Shown here piece after piece: positions 45,211 to 56,500 of a stretch of DNA of 64,000 nt. The position numbers and the translations under genes were made by a program. Below the pieces are notes generated by a model. It searched no databases and was not told the DNA's origin. It saw only the letters and a list, made by a program, of their open reading frames with translations. Location: the NCBI GenBank assembly GCA_014526335.1, contig JACTAT010000009.1, forward strand, positions 620,001-684,000. The letters are read 5' to 3'. The stretch comes from Chrysaora quinquecirrha. Taxonomy: Eukaryota > Cnidaria > Scyphozoa > Semaeostomeae > Pelagiidae. Positions within the stretch are counted from its first letter, which is position 1. The number at the start of each line of letters is the position of its first letter.

Positions 45211-45830
45211 TACACGAATTTTTTATAAGGAATTCCGGCTCAGGCTCTGGGCTGAAGATTCCTTTCCTTAACTGATGGCCAAATTTGAGTACCAATATTC
45301 CTTAGCCATTGCTTAACTTTTACTTTGTGATTCTTCAAAATAATCAAAGGTAAAAGAAATATAAGTTATAAAAGTGTCAGAAGACGATTAGAAATGAATA
45401 CTTATAGGAAATCTTGGCGATAAGAATTGCTTGCTCTGTTAATTCAAAACTTCATCTTTTCTCATCGAAATGTGAAGTTAAAGAAAAAATCAGACTCTGT
45501 ACTAGAAATTCTTTAAGTTTTTGCCTACACTCTTTTCCTTTAATAAGCAACTTGACTACGGGTCCAGCCCTCGAAGTTGCTTAAGGTATCTGGTCTTTCA
45601 ACCCTCACAGAATGACTGGGTACCCCAAAAACTCTTTTTCTGGCTCCTTTCATGCTGTTCAATGTAATTGACAAGTTTGCAATGATGTATTGTATAAAAA
45701 TAGGGATTTCAACCAAAAATTTGAGCAAATCTCAGCACTTAGTTGCTTTTTGACCAGTTGCTTATAAAAAAAAGTGTATCCGAGTACTACCTTCCTTATA
45801 AGCCACTTCCTTATAAAAAAATGTATGTAT
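45211..45830 (+). mobile_element. TA-ended MITE (TACAC family), copy d, carrying copy e
   Basis: Starts TACACGAATTTTTTATAAGG and ends about CTTATAAAAAAATGTATGTA. Copy e lies inside it. Confidence 0.5.
45526..45778 (+). mobile_element. TA-ended MITE (TACAC family), copy e
   Basis: TACACTCTTTTCCTTTAATA left, GCTTATAAAAAAAAGTGTA right. Nearly identical inside to copy g at 56451-56706 (shared AATGACTGGGTACCCC and TCATGCTGTTCAATGTAAT). Confidence 0.75.
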
Positions 45831-46404
45831 ACTCAAATAAAACGTAAATTCGGTGCAAAATTTTATGCAAACTTCTCCTGAAGCGACCGCAATACAGGTT
45901 GCTGCAAGCGGAGAGGATTCCCTTACTCCTCAAGATGCCCGCCATCTTCCAGAAAATTGTTGTGCCGACCCAGACCTCTCTGAAACGTCTGTTGTTCTCC
46001 AACGAGCAAAACAAACTTCATATTGAAAAACTAACAAAGTAAGAAAAGAAGAAACCAATTTGGTTGATAACAACACCTTAGCATGCTAATTGCTTATAGT
46101 GAATACATTCAATTTAGAATACAGTTTAAGATTATCTTTCATTGTAATCGAATAAAAATCAATGTAACATTGTTAACAAAAACGTTGCATACAGGCAATA
46201 AAATGCAGTAAAAAGTATGTATCTTCAATAACTAACCCATATATTGGTAATAAACTTAAAAAAAAACCCTGGGAAAGTTTGTCAGCAAAGGTTGCATTAC
46301 ACTCACAAATTGCAAAATGGATATAAAATGGTTGACAAGTGATCACCACGCAACAAAAGAGCAGCATAAGAAGTCCGAGAGAAAGATTCGAGGAAAGGAG
46401 GACA

Positions 46405-46505
46405 GAGAGAGTGAGGAGTGATAGTGAGGGACTGGGATGCTAGAAGTGAGTGGAGGAGAGGGAGTGAGGAGTGATAGTGAGGGACTGAGATGCTAGAAGT
46501 GAATG
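46405..46505 (+). repeat. Two-copy ~56-bp tandem repeat
   Basis: GTGAGGAGTGATAGTGAGGG and GATGCTAGAAGTGA occur twice. Confidence 0.75.
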
Positions 46506-46737
46506 TAAATAAATCTTTAAATTCTGGTCAAATTTAAAGGGGCAGGGGGACAAGGAGCAAGGGGCTGGTCTTCGCCACTGATCTCTTACAAGGGACCCTG
46601 GGACCAGAGGCTCCAAAAAGAAAAGCATTTTTCTTTTAATTAAAACTGATTACTAGACTTATTACGTTCCTTCCAAAATTGGGGAAACAGCTACTAACAT
46701 CTACAAAAGCATAATCGTTGTTTCCTTAATATGACGT

Positions 46738-46955
46738 TTTAGGCCCATTTTGCAGATTTTGCAGTTCGCCGCTCGCTTGCAAATAGAATACAGCCTTCCT
46801 GATTAATTTTAGGCGATAAAAAGTAAAGCTTTTGCGAAAGCTTTAGATTGACTTGTAGCGGAAATCAAATTGCTTCGCGTTCGCCATTTTTTGATGGCTA
46901 GCGAACAGCGAACAGCGAATGGGAACGAAGTGGAAATGTGGAAATGGGCCTTTAG
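46738..46955 (+). mobile_element. Small MITE with TTTAGGCCCATTT ends
   Basis: TTTAGGCCCATTT at the left and AAATGGGCCTTTAG at the right are inverted. GCGAACAGCGAACAGCGAAT lies inside. Confidence 0.55.
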
Positions 46956-47505
46956 ATGGCCACCTTCAGGTCAAAAAGGGCCAACCAGGTTGTTGTGGTT
47001 GTTTTAAAGGTGATCGTTGCTTTTTGCGAAGAGTAGGAGTCTCTTGTAACAAGTCTACTTGGTACCCACAGTGCATCTGGTATGGTTGCTGTCGATACAT
47101 TTTTGGCCATGATTGTAGATAGAGAGAGGAGTGAATGGTAGATGGGAGATCAGCCATAATAAAGCTTGGTTCTCACTAGTGATATAAGCACAAACCAGAA
47201 TCAACAGGACGTTATGCGTATGCCCTGTGCGTTATGCGTATGAGGACGAGCGCGATCCAAATGACAGTATCGTTGAACAATTTAGATAACTGCGAATGTG
47301 AAAACAGGGAAAGGCTATAAAACGCGTAAATACGGCTGCCTGACCTGCAAGTGCCCATTAAATGTTAACTGTTAACTGAAAGGGATAAAATACGTTAAAC
47401 ACATATAATGAACATTTCTGAATTAAAATAGCGTTAATTAAGGAATAAAACAATAAAAACTTGCTCGTTCTAAAAGTATGTCCAGTGTTCTTTTCTGGAT
47501 GAAAT

Positions 47506-50500
47506 TTAACCATTGATTGTGAGTTGTTGATCTTGATTTCCACTTTGTTCGAAGAACATAAAGTCCTGTAAACAGGATGAAAAAATTCTTGGAAATCTAG
47601 ATGTGGAAATTCTAAGAATTGAAGATAAAGCCTAGCACATGGGGGATCTATAGAACAGAAACATGCGGAAAAGACTGCTATTTTAAATTTTTTAAAGAAA
47701 CTATCTCAAGGGCTAGTTCCTAAGTTCTTTATTCTTGGTTTAATTGTAGTACTTAAATGTCCTAAATTTATATCCTTAATTTAAAGTGAATATTTAGTGT
47801 CATGACTGTTATGAAGAGACAATTGTATGACAGTAAAGTTGGGAACTACTCAAGGAAACATTTGATGCGTGCGTAACATAGAAACTTTTGAGAGTCTCGA
47901 CTAAAATGAATGGAACCAGCTTCCTAATTCTTGGTTGTTTGCAGTGATCGTTTGATTGTTTGCACATTCGATCAAAAAGTTCCGTCCAAGAAATAGTGCA
48001 GTTGTCAGCGAAGATCTAATATTGATTGCCTCTGGGTAATTTTAGAGCCAAGGTAAATGTTTAAAAGAAAAGGCCAAACGTCAACAGAAAAGAAAATAGG
48101 TTTCAGTGTCTGGCTCTCCAGGACACGTCCTATCATGTTCTGGTCACTGAGGAATTGCAAATGGGTTTGGTATCATACGTTAAAAACTTGTAGCTACAAA
48201 AGAGTTCACCACAGTCGTGGTTATCACAATCAGAGCAGACAGGCTGACATTAATGTTTAGATGGTGCGTAATATTTAGGAATCGAGGGTACGTTCTTTTT
48301 GCACCCTTTTCTGCTTCTTCTGCTTTTCTCGAGACTTTGAAAGATTAAAGAGAGAGTGATCGAAGACCCTTCGTTTGAACAGCTCAAAGGAAAATCGGAT
48401 ATTTTGCAGGCTCCAAACTCTCCTGACTCCAGAGCTGGAAGATTTCGCAGACTTCACATAGATTCCAAGTTTCAAACTAACTTTTCTATAAAGTCTTCCG
48501 TTTTTCCAAGAAAGTGCGTTTTTTGGTACCCGGAAACGAAAGCAAGCAGAGTCTACTTTTTCCGAGTTCAGAATAGATAAAAGAACCGAAAGAGCGCACC
48601 CTTAGAACCGAAAGAGCGCACCAATTTTTTTCGTAAAAGATTGCTTAGACAAAAAAGGGACGTTAAAAGAGAAGAGGGCGCAAAGGAAAATCCGATATGC
48701 AAATACCTCTTTGAGGCCTCATCCATATACAGTGGCGTTTGAGTTGAACTTGAAGCCGGTTTTCCAGTAAAGTTTTCCACGGTTGTCGCGCGCAAAGCAA
48801 AGTGGCTTCGCTCCGCTACGTACGTTATTGCAAGTCGGATTTACCTCCCGTTTTCTGCCGCGGCTGAGAGCGCCAACCAATCCAATTGCTGAAAGGCTTT
48901 TCTCGTGACGAGAATATTCTAATTTAGGCGCCTGATTTCTAGTGGGAATTGAAAATCATTCTCGAAAGGTGTATTGTTTTAGAAATAATAACCGCTCCGC
49001 TACGCGCTGAAAATCAGCGTAGTGGATAGAGATGGCAAAGCTTTAGTGATAGTGGAAGCTATCAATGCTATAGTGAAAGAGATACGAGTAGTAGAAAGGC
49101 AAAAATGAATTGTGATTCGCTGAAAGGCTAGTCGGTGTTTTAAACTGCCAACTTTGTTAAGTAAATAAGAAACCATGATGAAACTTACGATCAAGAAGCA
49201 AGCTCCCAGCATGACAGCTTTGATTTTCACATCAAGATCCATAGGGACTAAAAAAGAAAATTATTCATATTAGAAAATATGTTTTTAACGGTCAAAGAGG
49301 TGAATAGATTTCCGTTTAGAAAGAAAACACGTAGATTGCTGTGAAATAATTAAAGAGTATAAACAAGACTACACTGGAACTTCGCATAGCGAGCACCTGT
49401 TCAACCAATGTTACACGCTTTTTGTTTTTAAAAAGAACCACTTTATAAGGAACCTATATGTAGAAGGCCCGAAAATTTAAAGAACTTATACTACTAGAGA
49501 GAAAATCATTAAGGAACTTTTGAATGTTGAATACTTTTATCACTGCAAATAATCAAGAATTAGAAAGTTCCATTCATTTGCAGTCGAAAACCATATAAAT
49601 TGTACGTTACACATGTATAAAATGTTTCCTTGAGTGGTCCCGAGCTTTGCTCGCATGCAAGTGTCTCTCTATTGTTGTTATGACCACTGTATGTGCAGTT
49701 AAAATTTAGGAACTATTAAGGAAATTTCTGAACTACGATTGCTTCAAAAGAGGTCCTAAAGTAAGGAACTTCAAGAACTAGGCCTTGAGGTAGGTTCCTT
49801 ATAAAAAAAGCGTGTATTGGTCGTTGTAGAGAGATGTCCACTGTATGGAGGTTATTTTTTTACAAGGAATGATCTTTGGAACCACAGGGACGAAAACATA
49901 TTTCTATTTCTTGGAGGTGACCGTTGTATGAATGGTGCAATCAATTCAATTCAATTCAATTTATTCAATTCATTTTTATTCGAAAATTGTTGGCCAACAT
50001 GTTAATCGAAAATAGGCCAACATGTTGGTACGGTTTGCCATACCATCACAATATCTGAGATATTTTGGCTTGCTGACGTCATCTAAAAACGATCTTTTGC
50101 AAACATGGCCGAAAAGGAAGCAGCTGTTTGTTTATTGCTCGCTCTTTTTCTTGACGGCAAAAACGAAAAAACTCGTGGTCTAACTCGAACCATCAGCTTA
50201 AATCTATTTCTCATTTCAAGGTCTCCAAAATAACGTCCGAAATTGAAAATGTTGTACCAACATGGTGGCGAGACATAGCCAACCGTACCAGCACATCAAT
50301 TTTATTGGCCATGTGGGCCAGAAAATGTTAGCAGCGATGTTGGTCAACATGTATGCACGGTTTTCCCCGTCTTTACAGCGTACAGCATATCAAAGTAGAT
50401 ACTAATGAAAGGCATTCTTCACGAACCAAGAAAGAGTACAGCTTATTAGGGCTTAGGCCACTTAAAAAATGAAACACAATGGCGAGCAAGCAATGCAGAA

Positions 50501-53500
50501 AACAATTAGCTATAAATTTGTGACAAAACACCAGACCGCGTAACCTATAAACAGCCACTCAAAACCCACTTCTAACATCGTCCCTTGAGCTGTTTTGGTG
50601 GTTTAGTGGTTAGGAAAATGAAAATTATTTTGCTGTCAAATATGAAAGAATTACAGGCAGCCAATAGGCATCTACTGTTGATATCGGTTCCTGGTATTGA
50701 AACAACCGACAATAACAGGTGGGAGATCGGGCAGGCATAGAATAAAAACATCTACGAGGTTTCTCATCTCAATGAGTTTCTTTCCCGTTTAGAAAACATG
50801 TGCATTCTATCAACTCTTTGTCTTAAACTCTTTGATATTGCAAAGAAACCGTGGCACGTTTAACTCTAAGTCCACAGCTGTTTGCACAGTTTGATTTAGA
50901 GTGGTCTTGAAAATTAATGCTGGTTTTGGGAGTCGAATCAAATGTCGTAGAAAAAGTTAAGAAGTTTAGCGAAATCCCGTTTCGGAATAGATTTGAACAA
51001 GAATTGTGCATCAGTTTCAAACCAGAGGCCATTTAAATTATTCCGTTTTGGACCTTTTAGACAAACCGACATTCAAAGAAGAGTCATTCAAGCCTCTCTC
51101 GAATAGGCCACTCTCTCGGATAAGGTAAAAGGTAAAGGTTATAGCTTTTAAATAGCGCCGTTTTCTATAACCACCTATATTTCAGAGCGTTTTACAACAG
51201 TTTACCCCTTAGCTCAGGTCATTTTTCTTTTCCACTTTTTCAGACACCTTCTCTTGAATGTCAAGTCTTGATTCGGCAAATTTGAAGTTTCCAATAAGAA
51301 TCTTGCCTCTTACGAGTAGCTGTCTCAACAAACTTTAAAAATCCATGCAATAGACTAAATCAAAATTTTAATCCAACAGCTGACAAATTTTGACAAAAAA
51401 AAACTTAAAAAAGTGGATTCGCCTGCCTCCTCTCCCGCCATTTTGGCGTGAAAATCAGACTCGATCCAGTCCTAAATTATCACGCAACCTAAAGACACAC
51501 CAAGGAATAACAACAAAAAACCGAATCAGTTCCAAAAGAACAAAGAAAAATGTTTGCTGCTTCGCTAAGCAATAAAAGTGAATTGTTACGAAAGCAATTC
51601 GCTTGACTAGTTCAGGAAAAGCGAAATAGCTTCGCTACTGCAATGAAAAGAACGGTACAATGTCAAATCAAACTTTTCTTCGCTCCAAAGAACGCACCCT
51701 AAATATACAGAATAGATCAATTTTTCGACGTGCTCATGTCGATGTATTATGTAGGTTATGGGTTATATTTCTGTCGTAAACTGTTCTGGTACATTTTAAA
51801 TACAACAAAACGCCTTCTAAGGCAGTGTATTCGATTCCGGCTCTGGCGACCTTCAAAGGAATTACTTGTTTTGAAAGAATTGGATTGTAAAACAGCTGGC
51901 AAAAAATTCACAGCACCCTGAATTTTAGATCTAAGAATTTTCAGTTAAGCGTTAAAATATGCACATATAAAACCTTTGTGAAGCAGATGTTTTGTAAGCT
52001 ACAAAAGATTAAAGCGTCGCTGGGGAAGCACTGTTTCGACACGAATATTTGACAAAAAACGTTTGATTGTTTGCCCAGGATCTAAAGAAACTTTACACGG
52101 GGTTGATAACGCTGTAGAGCTTGTGCAGGACTTCTAGGAGTCTATAACAAAACACTGATTCAATGTAGGCGATTTAAGAATAAACTGATATTGACAAAGT
52201 AGCTACTCACAATTGATTCCGAAATTGTCAGCATCTGTAAAAGCTTCCTTTGCGATTCCAGACCATTGTTTTGAGATTTTGCCAACTTTAGTGGTTCCGT
52301 CCAAAGCCGTTACCTGCGTACAGATAAAATTTGCCGTTTTGAGTCTACTACTAGCCTAGGGCTACTCAGTCGACTTTACACTTTACCCCTGGTCTGTATG
52401 CATTATAGCAGGGTGCAGCCACACACGGCGCTCATAACTACCGACCAGGTACTCATTTATACACCTGGGTGGAGAGAGACACATTTGTGTAAACAACTTG
52501 CCCAAGGTTGTTACCTCTGCAACCACAAGTGGAAAGACCGTGGCTCGAACCCACAACATTCTCGTTGTGAGCCCAGCACGCTAACCACTGCGCCACAGAG
52601 ACCAAATGATCAGATAAGAAATGATCAAAATCTGCAACTACTTTTGGGTCATACGAGAAAAATATCACAAGTGGCTTCATAAAAAAGATCTCCAAAGACA
52701 AACAATCTAAAACTCCAGGAATTGGAAATTTAGGCCTACAAAGCTTTTCATCTCAGTCTGCAACATTTTATTTCCTTGATTTATCGTGTTTTGTCTGTAA
52801 TGAAGCATTTTGTGACATGCAGACAAACTGGAAAGACACTGCAATTGCATATAAGCTTAAACATGCATAAAAATCAGACAGAAAGGGATCTCGGATTGGC
52901 TTAGTAGCCAAAGTCCGACTTTCAGCAAATCATTTTCTTGACCGCTCAGCCAATCGCTGTCCCAAACCCAAAATCAATCTTAAATGCAAAAATGAAGAAA
53001 CTCTTTCATAAGCTGTTCGTCGTTTCGACGAGGACTATTCTATGGTTTGGTTGATCAAAGAACTATGTTTTTCCTTGAAATGCGGTCTTCAGCTGTCTCT
53101 TGCCACAGATTTGGGCCAATCTCTCTCCATTTTAGATTGCGCTCATTTTGTCCCTTTCCAAAAATTAGTTGGGAGTACAGCAGCTGTCTTGGAAGTCTTC
53201 TCTGTTCCATTCTACGTACATGACCTAGCCACCTCTGATTTTGTTTAATGAGCATATCAGCTATTGATGGGATTCCTGCACATTCAAGGACTTCTACGTT
53301 GGTGATTTTGTCACACAAGTATATACACATAATTTCTCTTAGGTGTCTCATCATGTAAAAGCATGAAGTTTCTTGACCTGCGTGGGATAGATGGTCCATG
53401 TCTCCGCACGGTATAGAAAGGTAGACAGCACAACGGCTCGGTATACCTTGCGTTTAACACGTACCGATATCTAATGATTGTTCAAGAGTCTTCAGTCATC

Positions 53501-56500
53501 ACAGAGCTTTTTGTATGCATTACTTGCCTACCCCATTCTAAAGGTTATCTCACTTTCCAAGCGTGCATTTTTGTGATGGTGCTACCTAGGTACACAAAAT
53601 CCTGACATTTGACAAGTTAAGCAAAAATGAAGAATTGAGAAGGTAAAAAATAAAGAATCTCACATCGAATTGAACATCACCACACATGTTGAAGGTACAA
53701 ATTGGTCCTTCTATAAGCAACACAGGATTTCTTGACGCATCTTGAATTTCAAATTTCGGTGCGCAAAGAGACCATCTAAACAAGGAAGAATGATTATCAT
53801 TCAAGAAAAACTACATAGACTAGCTCATTGCGAGAAACAGCGGAAACATTTTTTGACATACAGAATATATACATAAGCTTTTTTCCACTGACACTCCCCA
53901 GAGTATAAACGTGAGAAATAGACCGAAAGAACTGTCATTGGCGGAATAGGACGATTCGGTCGAGTTGTACTTCCTCCAAATCAAACGATATCAAGTTTCT
54001 GACGCAAAAAATCGTATAAAGCACCGAAAATTTAGTCTAGGTGCAAAGTTTTTCTTTCTCAGCGCTGGTATTATCGTTTTTGGCTACGAGCCTTCAAAGT
54101 TCAGGATTTTACAAGGGCTTAGACCCAGTGGGTGTAAAAGTTTCACCTACTTCATTTTTTAAGGTGAAAGTTTCAATGCATATAATATTAAGAATACAAG
54201 TGCTATGACAGCGAAAATTTGTGGGAAATTTGTACTAAGACTAAATTTTGGATGCTTTATATGATTTTTGCATCAAAAACTTGATACCATTTGATTTGGA
54301 GAAATTTGACTTTCTACCGAATCGCCCTATGTATACCTAGATGCGGCTCGAAATGCAACAATCGGAAGGAGAAGCCAGATTGGCATTGTGTTCTAAACAC
54401 CAATCAGCTTACAGAATACAACGGGAAGATCAATGGTATTTACGGAAGAGTCAAAGTGGGAAAAAGAAATTTCTCTGTCCATACAGAACCGGCCTTTTGG
54501 CTTAATGTTTTTAATGTGATGTTATGATGCAGATCCTGAATGCTGTTCCTAATCTCTGTCTATACCAACCCCCAGCAATTTAGGCACTCAAGAGTGAACA
54601 ATAAGCATTCGTCTGAAAACAGTAAAAAAATAAATCAAATCAATGCGATTTTACGAAATATTTAACCTACTTTTGGACAACATAACCAACAGGTGTTCCA
54701 GGAGGACTTGTGACCTCAAGTTCTTGAAGAAAGCAGGGGAAGAAACAAGATGTACATCGTAGTGGTCTTGAAAGATGGATGACCTCTCGCTGAGAATTGT
54801 CAAGGATTTTTATCTCAAATGGTCGTGAAGCTCCACAGCAGATTCTTGTGCAACATTCAGTGTCTGAAAAAGTAAAAAATTATACATTTGGTTAATATGT
54901 ACAGTGCATCATTGACTAAGCAAACACCAATTAACCTATCTAACCTTGCCTCAACTTGATTAACTGAACAAGTGTAGAAAATCATATCTGAAAAAATAAC
55001 TGAAAATGCAAAAATTTTGGGATTCAAAATTCATAGATGACACAGATTTGATAGTTCTGAACCTTTGTTTTTGCAGCTTGTCAAAGCTTCATGGTCCTTG
55101 GACAAATGCAAATGCTTTTCTAATAGCTGCAGCACGATGGAGCAACAGCTCTAAACACAGCAACAGTTTTGCATCTGCAGGAAGAAGTGACCCTTGAGTG
55201 CAAAAAACTTGCAACTCCTGAAGACAAAACGAACATTCGTTAATTTTTTGAATTACTATTTTTCCGGCATACGTTTTCGTTGAAGAGACAACTGTTTTCA
55301 ATACTTTTGCCATAGGATGGGAATAGTTTTGTTTATGCTGTGGATGTGTGGTTGAAGGTGCTGTGGCGTTGTGGTGTAATCCAGCTGACTCGTGGTGTCA
55401 GAAGCTCAGTGTGGTCAGGGTTCGAGCCAAGCCACGGTAGTGTCATAGCTAGGGTTGAAGTCTCAATTAGTTAACCTACTACTGAGATCCTAGCAACTGG
55501 CGCTAACACACCATTTCACTTTCACCTTCACCCTTATCTGCTGCAAAAGCATTAAAACTGGGCAGTCCTGGTCAACTGGTATTTCAAGATATCTGTGGTG
55601 AAAGAACCTTGCGCACTTTCTACTTTAAGATGATCATGTAATCAAGCCTTTATCAAAAAAGTAGCAGCTAGTTGAGAGTCTAGTTCTTCAGACAAGATAA
55701 ATAAGAAACTTGACATGTTAGAAGGTCGAGTGCTTCAAATATTTCATCAGTAAAAGCACCACCAAATAATTAATTGCTGCACAGAAATAATTAAAGCTCA
55801 TTTACCTTCAGCAGCAAAGTATACTTGTTGACCCATTGAGTTCTGGACCTTGTATTTGTTGTTGGTTTCAAATCCAGTGAATGCTGGTGGAGGATAAGAT
55901 ATATGTAAGAGTGTTGATACCAGCAAAAGTCAACAATCTACAGTAAACAATTAAAAAGTTCTCATACATTGAGCCTGAAATTGGATTTTTAATTCTAAAT
56001 CACATATCTTTTCTTTTGTTTCTTTATTTATAGTTACTTACATAATAGCTTTAAAATAGTACAGAGACTAAGAAAACTAAGAAAATTAAATTCTGAATCA
56101 TTACAAGTCCTGAAATCATTAAAAGTCCTGAAAGATTTAATCAAGCCAACTAATTAATCTAGAAAAATAAACAGAAACGATATGTGATAATTACTTAGAA
56201 TTTATATATATCCAACATTATGAATGTTTTGCATACATATATTGCAAGTACATTTGAAAGAAATGAAAGTTTTGATTATATTTTTAAAAGAATCAAGTGA
56301 AGGCGCATTTTTTATCTCTATAGGGAGGGAACTCCATATCTGGCTGCATCTATAAGAGATGGTATTGAATCCATATATTTTAAAGTTTGGTTCCCTGTTT
56401 TTAAATTCCTAGTGCCTTAGATCATAAGGAGTCACATTTATGGATGCATATACACTTCTTTTTTAATAAGCAACTTGACTACCGGTTCAGCCCTCGAAGT

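Larger units (their letters stand above)
44950..46010 (+). mobile_element. Second copy of the 39855 MITE, split by nested TACAC elements
   Basis: 44975-45210 matches 39900-40140 (AATCTGCGACAATAAATGTT, GCAGATAAACTGGGACTTCA). 45840-46000 matches the right part (GAGAGGATTCCCTTACTCCT, CATCTTCCAGAAAATTG). The break falls at the TA-ended element starting at 45211. Confidence 0.7.

Noticed and set aside
46966..47157. Minus-strand ORF (MYRQQPYQMHCGYQV) as the last scramblase exon
   Set aside because: The true C-terminal exon ([14 protein letters not shown]) is at 47506-47565 and joins in phase; this ORF has no scramblase features.
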